In this document: positions 17,470 to 25,052 of the stretch, piece by piece
Layout of the letters: each line of letters begins with the position of its first letter
How positions within the stretch are numbered: position 1 is the stretch's first letter
Source of the DNA: Mycobacterium parascrofulaceum ATCC BAA-614
GTDB taxonomy: Bacteria; Actinomycetota; Actinomycetes; Mycobacteriales; Mycobacteriaceae
Direction of reading: 5' to 3'
DNA: 43,055 nucleotides
NCBI RefSeq assembly: GCF_000164135.1
Contig: NZ_GG770553.1
Coordinates: 1,051,273-1,094,327, forward strand
The notes under the pieces: generated by a model
Seen by the model: the letters and a program-made list of their open reading frames with translations, nothing else
Told to the model about the DNA's origin: nothing
Database searches by the model: none
Program-made: the position numbers and the translations under genes

Positions 17470-18297
17470 TCAGCCAACAAATCTCAGGTCACTGATGGTG
17501 CCGCTGGCCACCAGGGCGATGTAGAAGTCGGTGAGCATCAGGGTGCCCAGCGTGATCCACGCGTACTGCTTGTGCCGGGTGTTGATGTGGCTGACCTGGG
17601 TCCAGATCCAGTACCGCACCGGGTGCTTGGAGAAGTGCTTGAGCCGCCCGCCGGTCACGTGCCGGCAGGAGTGGCAGGACAGCGTGTAGACCCACAGCAT
17701 GACGACGTTGCCGACCATGATCAGGTTGCCCAGGCCGAACCCGAAGCCGTGCGGGCCGGAGTCGGAGTGGAATCCGATGATCGCGTCGTAGGTGTTGATC
17801 ACCGAGATGATGCCGGCGATGTAGAAGAAGTACCGGTGGCTGTTCTGGACGATCAGCGGGAACCTGGTCTCGCCGGTGTAGTGGACGCGCGGCTCGGCGA
17901 CCGCGCAGGCGCTGGGCGACTGCCACACCGTGCGGTAGTAGGCGCCGCGGTAGTAGTAGCACGTCAGCCGGAACAGCAGCAGGAACGGCAGCGTCAGCGC
18001 CGCGTACGGCAGCCACCACACGTTCGGCAGGATCTGCGGCCAGAAGTCGTGGGCCTCGCCGCAGGCCGTGCTCACGCAGGGTGAGTAGAACGGCGTCAGG
18101 TAGTGGTACTGCGGGACGAAGAAGTAGTTCTGCTGGAACGCGCGGAACGTCGCATAGATGAGGAACGCGGCGAAACCCAGGTCGATCCGCAGCGGCGACA
18201 TCCACCACCGGTCGGTGCGTAGGGTCCGTTGCGGGATGCGGGCGCGCGCGGGTGAAAAGACACCTGACGCAGGACGGTTCGCCGTGGGTGCGCTCAT
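17470..18297 (-). CDS. sdhC: Succinate dehydrogenase membrane anchor subunit (Rv0249c type)
   Basis: 275-residue membrane protein anchoring SdhAB and passing electrons to menaquinone. About five hydrophobic segments are visible, starting after a polar N-terminus of some 30 residues. Histidines in QNSHRYFFYI and SCHSCRHVTGGRLKHF and a cluster in SHINTRHKQY are candidates for haem or quinone contacts. Length is close to Rv0249c (273). It heads the sdhC-sdhA-sdhB operon; the ATG at 18297 begins MSAPTANRPASGVF. The single long anchor in place of separate SdhC and SdhD is typical of the Sdh1 complex. Confidence 0.93.
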   Translation of the reverse strand: MSAPTANRPASGVFSPARARIPQRTLRTDRWWMSPLRIDLGFAAFLIYATFRAFQQNYFFVPQYHYLTPFYSPCVSTACGEAHDFWPQILPNVWWLPYAALTLPFLLLFRLTCYYYRGAYYRTVWQSPSACAVAEPRVHYTGETRFPLIVQNSHRYFFYIAGIISVINTYDAIIGFHSDSGPHGFGFGLGNLIMVGNVVMLWVYTLSCHSCRHVTGGRLKHFSKHPVRYWIWTQVSHINTRHKQYAWITLGTLMLTDFYIALVASGTISDLRFVG

Positions 18298-18387
18298 CTA
18301 GTGTTCCTCTTCGAACGGGCTGTTGGTCGAAGGGTACACAGAGAGCACCCCCTCGTTTCCGGGGGGCTTGGTTGTCAGGACCTGACG

Positions 18388-18684
18388 TCAGGACCTGCTG
18401 TGACCGCCGACACCCTCGTCGTCGACGTCGCGCCAGAACTCGGTGTCGTACTGGGTGTCGGGAATGACGATCTTCTCGCCGGACTGCTGCACCGTGGCAC
18501 GCGACAGGTCCAGCTCGGATACGTCGGTGTCCAGCATCTCGACGTCGGACAGGATCCGGTCGGCGTCGATGACGATGCGCCGCATCGCCGGGCTGTCGCC
18601 GTAGCGGGTCTTCAGCGAGCCCACGCACCGCCGCAGGCCGCCGATGAGGTCGTGCAGTTCGGCGAGTTCAGTCGTGGTGCTCAA
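18388..18684 (-). CDS. Conserved mycobacterial protein (Rv0250c type)
   Basis: 98-residue soluble acidic protein, MSTTTELAELHDLIGGLRRC at the start and TQYDTEFWRDVDDEGVGG near the end. Helices are likely over residues 5-50. It has no catalytic motif that I recognise. The start appears to be TTG at 18684, with GAGGAG five to six bases upstream. Length and position between the small heat-shock gene and sdhC match Rv0250c. Function is unknown; conserved adjacency to sdhCAB suggests, but does not show, a link to that complex. Confidence 0.85.
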   Translation of the reverse strand: MSTTTELAELHDLIGGLRRCVGSLKTRYGDSPAMRRIVIDADRILSDVEMLDTDVSELDLSRATVQQSGEKIVIPDTQYDTEFWRDVDDEGVGGHSRS

Positions 18685-18915
18685 CGGATCTCCTCGGGCA
18701 GACGGTGTTACGGATCACAGTACGCTTCCGAATACTATCCACCGCACAGCCCGCTGTCAGACGGATCGCGCCAGACGGATCGCGTCGGGCGACCGCGGAG
18801 CGCGCCGCCGCACCGCACCGGCCCCGGGGGTGGGAGTCGTCGCCGTTGGCGGAATGCCCTGTGCCGCAGATGCATCCGGCGGGACCCGCTGGCCCCGCCG
18901 GATGTCGTCTACCCG

Positions 18916-19365
18916 TTACTTGGTGATCGCGATGCGCTGCGCCCGGCTTCCGGCGTACGCGCCGGTGACCCGCACGGTCAGCACGCCCGCGTCGTAGGAG
19001 GCCGTGATGGCGTCCCCGGTGACGTGGGCCGGCAGCTGGAACGACCGGCGGAAGGCCCCGTACCGGATCTCACGCAGGGTGCGCCCGACACCTTCCCCGT
19101 CGTCCTGGGCGTACTGATCGCGGTGTTCGCCGTGGATCACCAGCCGGCCACGGTCGACCTCGACGTTGACGTCCTTCTCGACGTCCACGCCGGGGAGCTC
19201 GACGCGTACGATCGCGTCGTCGCCGTCCTTGACGACCTCCGCGGCGGGGTTAAAACCCGTGGTAGTCGGCTTGACCCAGTCCGTCGCGGCGGCGGGGCCG
19301 AAGAAGTCGCGCAGCCACCGGTCGGTGTCCCAGGCCGGTCGCGACCACAATGCGAGGTTACTCAT
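18916..19365 (-). CDS. acr2: Alpha-crystallin-family small heat shock protein Acr2/HrpA
   Basis: 149-residue ATP-independent holdase that binds unfolding proteins during heat and oxidative stress. The alpha-crystallin domain spans about residues 38-140, with VRVELPGVDVEKDVNVEVDR, the GRLVIHGEHR strand and a C-terminal DAGVLTVRVTGA resembling the family GVLTLxxP region. The N-terminal arm contains WDTDRWLRDFFGP. The ATG at 19365 follows AAGGAGATCCCC. Length is close to Rv0251c. Upstream are a SigH/SigE-type promoter (19441-19469), a degenerate HspR HAIR element (19445-19465) and a ClgR-like box (19477-19495). These fit the published control of acr2 in M. tuberculosis by extracytoplasmic sigma factors, HspR and ClgR. 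Confidence 0.94.
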   Translation of the reverse strand: MSNLALWSRPAWDTDRWLRDFFGPAAATDWVKPTTTGFNPAAEVVKDGDDAIVRVELPGVDVEKDVNVEVDRGRLVIHGEHRDQYAQDDGEGVGRTLREIRYGAFRRSFQLPAHVTGDAITASYDAGVLTVRVTGAYAGSRAQRIAITK

Positions 19366-19440
19366 GGGGATCTCCTTGTGCTTCCTTGAGCTTTGTTGTG
19401 GATTTGCTGTGTCCGGCGCCCTTCCGGCCGGCTATAAGCA

Positions 19441-19469
19441 GAAACATGAGTCGACCACGCTTAAGTTCC
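19441..19469 (-). promoter_or_regulatory. SigH/SigE-type promoter of acr2
   Basis: On the minus strand GGAAC (19465-19469) and GTTTC (19441-19445) are separated by 19 bases, fitting the GGAAC-N17-22-GTT layout of the stress sigma factors SigH and SigE. The -10 element lies about 75 bases upstream of the ATG. Confidence 0.65.
19445..19465. promoter_or_regulatory. Degenerate HAIR (HspR-binding) element
   Basis: CATGAGT-N7-GCTTAAG matches the HAIR consensus CTTGAGT-N7-ACTCAAG at 11 of 14 defined positions with exact spacing. It fills the space between the -35 and -10 elements of the acr2 promoter, where HspR would block RNA polymerase. Confidence 0.5.
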
Positions 19470-19476
19470 ACCTAGG

Positions 19477-19495
19477 CGTTCGCCTCGGGCGAACG
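19477..19495. promoter_or_regulatory. ClgR-like box upstream of acr2
   Basis: CGTTCGCC-TCG-GGCGAACG is a perfect 8+8 inverted repeat and contains the ClgR core CGC-N5-GCG with the expected A/T-rich flanks. It begins 8 bases upstream of the acr2 -35 element, an activator position. ClgR is reported to activate acr2 in M. tuberculosis, so this is the likely site. It could also influence nirB, which is transcribed the other way. Confidence 0.6.
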
Positions 19496-19521
19496 ATTAT
19501 TCACAGTGGTTGCTGTGAGTT

Positions 19522-19559
19522 GTGAGATCCTCGTCATAGGACCGTCACATTGGGCGAAA
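19522..19559 (+). promoter_or_regulatory. 11-bp phased GTnAC-like pentamers before nirB
   Basis: GTGAG (19522), GTCAT (19533), GTCAC (19544) and CGAAA (19555) are spaced exactly 11 bases apart. GlnR arrays use alternating gTnAC and GaAAC pentamers with this period. Only GTCAC is a full match, so the site is plausible, not certain. TAGCCT at 19580-19585 lies seven bases before the nirB ATG and is a possible leaderless -10. Confidence 0.4.
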
Positions 19560-19592
19560 TCGCGGTAATTTCTGACCGCTAGCCTCAAAGCC

Positions 19593-22172
19593 ATGGCTGC
19601 AGACGGGATTTCGCGCGCGCACTGTGCGGGCCGTCACATCGTCGTGGTGGGACACGGCATGGTGGGGCACCGGCTGGTGGAGGCCCTCCGGGCGCGTGAC
19701 ACCGAGGGATTGTGGCGCATCACGGTTTTCGCCGAGGAAGCCGACGCGGCTTACGACCGCGTCGGGCTGACCTCGTACACCGAGAGCTGGGACCGCAAGC
19801 TGCTGGCGCTGCCGGGCAACGACTACGCGGGCGACGAACTGGTGCGGTTGGTGTTGAACGCCCGCGTCACCGGCATCGACCGGGAAGCGAAGTCGGTGGT
19901 GACGGCCGACGGGCAACGGCACTCCTACGACACGTTGGTGTTGGCCACCGGGTCCTACGCCTTCGTCCCGCCGGTGCCCGGCCACGACCTGGCGGCCTGC
20001 CACGTGTATCGCACGCTCGACGACCTCGACGCCATCCGGGCCGACGCCCGGCGCACGGTGGAGGCCGGACGCACGCCGGCGGGTGTGGTCATCGGCGGTG
20101 GCCTGCTGGGGCTGGAAGCCGCTAACGCGCTGCGCCAGTTCGGGTTGCGGACGCACGTCGTCGAGATGATGCCGCGGCTGATGGCCCAGCAGATCGACGA
20201 GGGCGGCGGCGCCTTGCTGGCCAAGATGGTCGGCGACCTGGGCATCGCGGTGCACGTGGGCACGGGCACGGAGTCGATCGAAGCGCTCGACCATTCGGAC
20301 GGGGTGTCGTCGGTGCGGGTGCGGCTGACCGACGGCGAGGTCATCGACGCCGGGCTGGTCATCTTCGCGGCCGGCATCCGCCCGCGCGACGAGCTGGCCA
20401 GGGAAGCCGGCCTGACGCTGGGCGAGCGCGGCGGTGTGCTCACCGACCTGGCCTGCCGCACAAGCGATCCGGATGTCTACGCGGTGGGCGAGGTGGCCGC
20501 GATCGGTGGCCGGTGCTACGGCCTGGTGGGACCGGGCTACACCTCCGCCGAAGTGGTGGCCGACCGCCTGCTGGACGGCGCGGCGGAGTTCGGCGAAGCG
20601 GACCTGTCGACCAAGCTGAAGCTGCTCGGTGTCGACGTCGCCAGCTTCGGCGACGCGATGGGGGTGACCGAGAACTGCCTCGAGGTCGCCATCAACGACG
20701 CGGTCAAGCGGACCTATGCCAAGCTGGTGCTTTCGGACGACGCGAAGACCCTGCTCGGCGGCGTGTTGGTGGGCGATGCCTCGTCGTACGGGGTGTTGCG
20801 GCCGATGGTCGGCAGCGAGTTGCCGGGCGATCCGCTCGCGCTGATCGCTCCTGTCTCCGGCGAGGCTCCGGCGCTGGGTGTTGGGGCGCTGCCGGATTCG
20901 GCGCAGATCTGCTCGTGCAACAACGTCACCAAGGGCGATCTGAAATGCGCGATCGCCGACGGCTGCGCCGACGTGCCCGCGCTCAAGTCGTGCACGTCGG
21001 CCGGCACCTCGTGCGGTTCGTGCGTGCCCCTGCTCAAGCAGCTGCTGGAAGCCGAGGGCGTCGAACAGTCCAAGGCGCTGTGCGAGCACTTCAGCCAGTC
21101 GCGCGCCGAGCTGTTCGAGATCATCTCGGCGACCGAGATCCGCACCTTCTCCGGCCTGCTGGAGCGCTTCGGCCGCGGAAAGGGTTGCGACATCTGCAAA
21201 CCCGTGGTCGCCTCGATTTTGGCCTCCACCGGCTCGGACCACATCCTCGAGGGCGAGCAGGCATCGCTGCAGGATTCCAACGACCACTTCCTGGCCAACA
21301 TCCAGAAGAACGGCAGCTACTCGGTGGTGCCGCGGGTGCCCGGCGGTGACATCAAGCCCGAGCACCTGATCCTGATCGGCCAGATCGCGCAGGACTTCGG
21401 GCTTTACACGAAGATCACCGGCGGCCAGCGGATCGACCTGTTCGGCGCCCGGGTGGATCAGCTGCCGGAGATCTGGAAGCGGCTGGTCGACGGCGGCATG
21501 GAGTCGGGCCACGCCTACGGCAAGGCGCTGCGCACCGTGAAGAGCTGTGTGGGCACCGACTGGTGCCGCTACGGCCAGCAGGACTCGGTGCAGCTGGCCA
21601 TCGACCTGGAGCTGCGGTACCGGGGCCTGCGCGCGCCGCACAAGATCAAGATGGGGGTTTCGGGCTGCGCGCGCGAGTGCGCCGAAGCGCGCGGCAAGGA
21701 CGTCGGCGTCATCGCCACCGAAAAGGGCTGGAACCTCTACGTCGGCGGCAACGGCGGCATGACGCCCAAGCACGCCCAGCTGCTGGCCAGCGACCTGGAC
21801 ACCGAGACGCTGGTCCGCTACGTGGACCGCTTCCTGATGTATTACATCCGGACCGCCGACCGGCTGCAGCGCACCGCGCCCTGGGTCGATTCGCTCGAGG
21901 GCGGCCTCGACCACGTCCGCGAGGTCGTGTGCGAGGACTCGCTGGGCCTGGCCGAAGAATTCGAGGCCGCAATGGAGCGGCACGTGCAGAACTACCAATG
22001 CGAATGGAAGGGCGTGCTCGACGACCCGGACAAGCTGTCGCGGTTCGTCTCGTTCGTCAACGCCCCGGACGCGGTCGACTCGACGGTCGAGTTCACCGAA
22101 CATGCCGGGCGCAAAATCCCTGTGTCCATTGGGATGCCGAAGATCCGTACGGGAGCTGGAGAGCAATCATGA
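19593..22172 (+). CDS. nirB: NAD(P)H-dependent assimilatory nitrite reductase large subunit NirB
   Basis: 859-residue cytoplasmic enzyme reducing nitrite to ammonium with six electrons from NAD(P)H. Domains in order: an FAD-binding Rossmann fold (HIVVVGHGMVGHRLVEAL), an NAD-binding fold (GVVIGGGLLGLEAANAL), a BFD-like [2Fe-2S] region (CSCNNVTKGDLKC and CTSAGTSCGSC) and the nitrite/sulfite reductase core. The sirohaem-[4Fe-4S] ligands are Cys652, Cys658, Cys692 and Cys696 in SCVGTDWC and GCARECAEA. The ATG at 19593 overlaps nothing upstream; nirD overlaps its stop by four bases (ATGA). It corresponds to Rv0252. Sirohaem and nitrite supply are probably provided by the minus-strand narK3 cluster immediately downstream. 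Confidence 0.97.
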   Translation: MAADGISRAHCAGRHIVVVGHGMVGHRLVEALRARDTEGLWRITVFAEEADAAYDRVGLTSYTESWDRKLLALPGNDYAGDELVRLVLNARVTGIDREAKSVVTADGQRHSYDTLVLATGSYAFVPPVPGHDLAACHVYRTLDDLDAIRADARRTVEAGRTPAGVVIGGGLLGLEAANALRQFGLRTHVVEMMPRLMAQQIDEGGGALLAKMVGDLGIAVHVGTGTESIEALDHSDGVSSVRVRLTDGEVIDAGLVIFAAGIRPRDELAREAGLTLGERGGVLTDLACRTSDPDVYAVGEVAAIGGRCYGLVGPGYTSAEVVADRLLDGAAEFGEADLSTKLKLLGVDVASFGDAMGVTENCLEVAINDAVKRTYAKLVLSDDAKTLLGGVLVGDASSYGVLRPMVGSELPGDPLALIAPVSGEAPALGVGALPDSAQICSCNNVTKGDLKCAIADGCADVPALKSCTSAGTSCGSCVPLLKQLLEAEGVEQSKALCEHFSQSRAELFEIISATEIRTFSGLLERFGRGKGCDICKPVVASILASTGSDHILEGEQASLQDSNDHFLANIQKNGSYSVVPRVPGGDIKPEHLILIGQIAQDFGLYTKITGGQRIDLFGARVDQLPEIWKRLVDGGMESGHAYGKALRTVKSCVGTDWCRYGQQDSVQLAIDLELRYRGLRAPHKIKMGVSGCARECAEARGKDVGVIATEKGWNLYVGGNGGMTPKHAQLLASDLDTETLVRYVDRFLMYYIRTADRLQRTAPWVDSLEGGLDHVREVVCEDSLGLAEEFEAAMERHVQNYQCEWKGVLDDPDKLSRFVSFVNAPDAVDSTVEFTEHAGRKIPVSIGMPKIRTGAGEQS

Positions 22173-22525
22173 CACTTCTCAACGACATTGCGGTGTGGAC
22201 GACGGCCTGCGAGTACGACCGCCTCATCCCGGGCCGGGGCGTCGGCGTGCTGCTCGACGACGGTTCCCAGGCGGCGTTGTTCCGGCTGGACGACGGCTCG
22301 GTGTACGCGGTCGGCAACGTCGACCCGTTCTCGGGGGCGGCGGTGCTCTCCCGCGGGATCGTGGGTGACCGCGGCGGCCGGGTGACGGTGCAATCGCCGA
22401 TCCTCAAGCAGGCCTTCTCGCTGGAAGACGGTTCCTGCCTGGACGATCCGAACTTCTCCGTGCCGGTGTACCCGGCGCGCGTCACCGCCGACGGTTTCGT
22501 CCAGGTCGGCCGGGCCGCCGCCTAG
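22169..22525 (+). CDS. nirD: Nitrite reductase small subunit NirD
   Basis: 118-residue Rieske-fold small subunit that partners NirB. The fold outline is visible (ALFRLDDGSVYAVGNVDPFS, then SPILKQAFSLEDGSC), but the Cys/His cluster ligands of true Rieske proteins are absent, as is normal for NirD. The ATG at 22169 overlaps the nirB stop (ATGA), indicating translational coupling. Length matches Rv0253. Its stop codon directly abuts the stop codon of the convergent 22526-22978 gene inside CTAGCTAG, leaving no room for a terminator. Confidence 0.96.
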   Translation: MTLLNDIAVWTTACEYDRLIPGRGVGVLLDDGSQAALFRLDDGSVYAVGNVDPFSGAAVLSRGIVGDRGGRVTVQSPILKQAFSLEDGSCLDDPNFSVPVYPARVTADGFVQVGRAAA

Positions 22526-22978
22526 CTAGCGCGTGATGTCGCCGACGAGGTAGCGCTGCATCGTCGGCCCGATGGCGTCGACGATCGCGTCGACCGACAT
22601 CGAATGCAGCGGCTCGGAGCGGACGCCGTAGCGCATGATGCCCAGGCCCACCAGCTGCGAGGCGCACAGCGAGGCGCGGGTGGCGACCTTGTCGGCGCCG
22701 AGCAGCTTCAGCAGGGGGCCGAAAACCGGGCCGATGAACATGCTTTGCACGGTTTCGGCGGTCTTGGCCATCCCGGTGGACGCGATCGCGCTCGCCGCGA
22801 AGGGCCCGCCGCCGGCGGCGTCCCACGTGGTGATCAGCATGCGCAGCGTTTGCCGGCCCGCCTGGTTGACCCCGCCCGTCACGATCCGGTCGATGAATTC
22901 CGGTGTGCCGAACGGCAACCGCAACATCTTGGCGACCGGGTCGAGGAGCCCATGCGACGGCTCTTCGCGACGGGGCAT
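22526..22978 (-). CDS. TetR C-terminal-domain-like protein without HTH (Rv0258c type)
   Basis: 150-residue helical protein starting MPRREEPSHGLLDPVAKMLR. The segment from DRIVTGGVNQAGRQTLRMLI to LCASQLVGLGIMRYGVRSEP and IGPTMQRYLVGDI resembles the ligand-binding and dimerisation half of certain TetR regulators. The N-terminal helix-turn-helix is missing, and the DNA upstream shows none in any frame. The length agrees with Rv0258c, so this is a conserved short form, not a local truncation. It follows the chelatase gene by 74 bases on the same strand and may belong to the narK3 operon. It might act as a sensor, a dimerisation partner or an enzyme of unknown activity. Confidence 0.8.
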   Translation of the reverse strand: MPRREEPSHGLLDPVAKMLRLPFGTPEFIDRIVTGGVNQAGRQTLRMLITTWDAAGGGPFAASAIASTGMAKTAETVQSMFIGPVFGPLLKLLGADKVATRASLCASQLVGLGIMRYGVRSEPLHSMSVDAIVDAIGPTMQRYLVGDITR

Positions 22979-23052
22979 GTTGCCAGGATCGCCGGTCCCC
23001 GAGCAAAGATCAAGCGTCGCCGCGCGTCGGCGCGCCCCGGAGGTCGGTGCGG

Positions 23053-23832
23053 TCAGGCCGCCGAATGCGGCCGCACGACCCGGTCGTGGACGAATCGTTG
23101 CGCGCTCGGTCGCCGCGAGGCCCGCCGGGCGGTGGGGGCCGGCACGGGCGGAACCGCGCGGCGGAATCGATTGGCGATCAGGCGGGCCAGGCCCGGATGG
23201 GTGCCCAGCGGCCCGCTGACCAGGTCGGCGCCGCAGGCGTGCAGCCGCTCCTGGAACAGGCCGTCGGCCAGCAGGTAGGAGGCGACTACGACGCGGGCGT
23301 TGGTGCGGCGCGCGTGGCGCCTCGCCTCGTCCACGGCCTCGGACAGCCGCGGGTCTCCGATGGCGGCGAAGCCCAGACCCACCCGCGACCCGGTCAGCGC
23401 CGACACCAGCGTCGCGGTGGTGTGCAGGTCGGTGCGGGCCCGGGCGTCCGAGGTCCCCGCCGCCGCCAAAACCACCGAATCGCCGGGCCGCCAACCACAT
23501 TTGATCAGCTGGTCACCGACGAGCCGGGCGACCTGCCCGCTCGGGCCCAGGGCCGGTGCGACGATGACGTCCGGGTGCCCGCTGAGCTCGACGTGGGCGG
23601 GGAGGTCGGCGCGTACGTGATAGCCGCGCGACAGGAACGCCGGCAGCACGATGGCGGGCCGGCCGGTTGTCCTCGCCCGCGACAGCACCTCGCTGGGAGT
23701 GGGGCCCAGCACGTCGACGAAGGCCACCTCGACTCGGTCACCGATCAATGAACTCGCTTGCGCCGCAAGCCGTTCGATCATCGTCACGCCCTCGGGGCGG
23801 CGGGTGCCGTGGGCGACCAGGATCAGCGCCAC
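23053..23832 (-). CDS. Sirohydrochlorin chelatase (CbiX/SirB-like, Rv0259c type)
   Basis: 259-residue class II chelatase that inserts ferrous iron (or cobalt) into sirohydrochlorin. The N-terminus LILVAHGTRRPEGVTMIERL carries the catalytic His of the HG[ST] motif, and AIVLPAFLSRGYHVRADLPA carries the second conserved His. A second, degenerate CbiX half follows (ASYLLADGLFQERL), and the last 35 residues are Arg/Pro-rich. The ATG at 23832 overlaps the upstream nnaR gene by ten bases. Clustering with nirBD and a uroporphyrinogen-III synthase-like regulator indicates that the product is sirohaem for NirB. Confidence 0.9.
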   Translation of the reverse strand: MALILVAHGTRRPEGVTMIERLAAQASSLIGDRVEVAFVDVLGPTPSEVLSRARTTGRPAIVLPAFLSRGYHVRADLPAHVELSGHPDVIVAPALGPSGQVARLVGDQLIKCGWRPGDSVVLAAAGTSDARARTDLHTTATLVSALTGSRVGLGFAAIGDPRLSEAVDEARRHARRTNARVVVASYLLADGLFQERLHACGADLVSGPLGTHPGLARLIANRFRRAVPPVPAPTARRASRRPSAQRFVHDRVVRPHSAA

Positions 23833-24974
23833 GCCGAATCCGCCCGCTGCTCGGTCGCGAGCCGGTAGCCGCGCTTGACCACGGTCGCGATGATGTTCTT
23901 GTCCCCCAGGGCCGTTCGCAGCCGCAGCACGGCCGTGTCGACGGCGTGCGGGTCGTTGCTGTTGCCGGGCAGCGCGCGCAGCAGGTCACCGCGGGCGACG
24001 ACGTCGCCGGGACGTTTGGCGAGCGCGCGCAGTATCCCCATGCCGGACGGCGAAAGTACCTTGATCGAGCCGTCCACCAGCACACAGGTGCCACGGATGT
24101 CCACCGTGTGGCCGGCCGCTTGCACGGTGCACGAGCCGAGCAGGGGCAGCTCCTCGGCGACATGACGGGCCAAGGCGCCCAACCGCATTCGTTCCGGTGA
24201 CGACGTCGGCACGCCCTTGCGGATCAACGGCTTGGAGGTCACCGGGCCGACGCACATCGCGTGCACGTCGGTGCGCAGGGCTCCCAGCAGTTCGTCTTCG
24301 ACGTCCAGCTCGCGGCTGCGCTCGAGCACCGCCGCGGCCGCAGGCGCCGACGTGAAGGTGACCGCGTCGAACTGACGCCCCGCGATCCCGGTCACGAGTT
24401 GATCGAACGTGCCGCCCAATGGGGTTGGTTTCCACCGGTACACCCGGACGGGCACCACCTCGGCGCCCGCCAGGCGCAGCCCGCCGAGGAATTCCGGGAA
24501 GGGATCCCACGCGTCGGCCGCGCCGTGCAGCTGGACCGCCACCCGCAGCCCGGTCACCCCCGACCTGAGCAGGTATTCCAGGACCTCCTGCGAGGACTCG
24601 GATTCCGGCGACCACTCCTCGTGCAGGCCGGCGGCGCGCAGCGCGCCGGTCGCCTTCGGCCCGCGGGAGACGATGCGGGCCGACGACAGCGCCGCGACGA
24701 GCGGGTTGACCAGCCCCCACCCCTCGGCCGCGGCCAGCCACCCGCGGAAGCCGATGCCGGTGTGCGCGACCAGGATGTCGGGTGGCTCGGCGATCAGCGC
24801 CTCGGTGTTACGGTGCAATTCGTCGTCGTCGGGCAGTGCGATCATGTTGATCGCGGGCGCGCTGCACACCTCCGCGCCGTGGCGGCTCAGCAGCGCGCAC
24901 AGCTCCTCCGAGCGCCGAGCTGAGGTCACCGCGATGCGGTATCCCGTCAGCGGCGGGGAGTCCGGCTGGCCCAT
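23823..24974 (-). CDS. nnaR: Uroporphyrinogen-III synthase-like regulator NnaR (HemD-HTH fusion)
   Basis: 383-residue fusion. Residues about 10-270 resemble uroporphyrinogen-III synthase (GYRIAVTSARRSEELCALL, VVPVRVYRWKPT, FDAVTFTSAPAAAAVLE). Residues about 285-375 form a winged-helix domain like that of OmpR-type regulators (GTCVLVDGSIKVLSPSGMGI, then AVDTAVLRLRTALGDKNIIA and VVKRGYRL). It has no phosphoacceptor receiver domain. The equivalent Rv0260c/MSMEG_0432 protein NnaR is reported to be needed for nitrate and nitrite assimilation together with GlnR. It lies 78 bases after narK3 and overlaps the chelatase gene. Whether the HemD domain still makes uroporphyrinogen III or only senses is unknown. 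Confidence 0.9.
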   Translation of the reverse strand: MGQPDSPPLTGYRIAVTSARRSEELCALLSRHGAEVCSAPAINMIALPDDDELHRNTEALIAEPPDILVAHTGIGFRGWLAAAEGWGLVNPLVAALSSARIVSRGPKATGALRAAGLHEEWSPESESSQEVLEYLLRSGVTGLRVAVQLHGAADAWDPFPEFLGGLRLAGAEVVPVRVYRWKPTPLGGTFDQLVTGIAGRQFDAVTFTSAPAAAAVLERSRELDVEDELLGALRTDVHAMCVGPVTSKPLIRKGVPTSSPERMRLGALARHVAEELPLLGSCTVQAAGHTVDIRGTCVLVDGSIKVLSPSGMGILRALAKRPGDVVARGDLLRALPGNSNDPHAVDTAVLRLRTALGDKNIIATVVKRGYRLATEQRADSAWR

Positions 24975-25052
24975 ATCACCTGTGTATGCCTGTCAGATTT
25001 CGGTTGCGTTACCTGGCAATTGCTTGCGCATTGCCCACCCGTGAGGGCGCGC

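Noticed and set aside
19530..19560. Possible DosR box before nirB
   Set aside because: GTCATAGGACCG only loosely resembles the consensus and lacks the symmetric GGGAC/GTCCC halves.
19545..22166. An 873-codon open frame antisense to nirB
   Set aside because: Composition is rich in Arg, Gln, His and Ala without domains; nirB on the other strand is certain.
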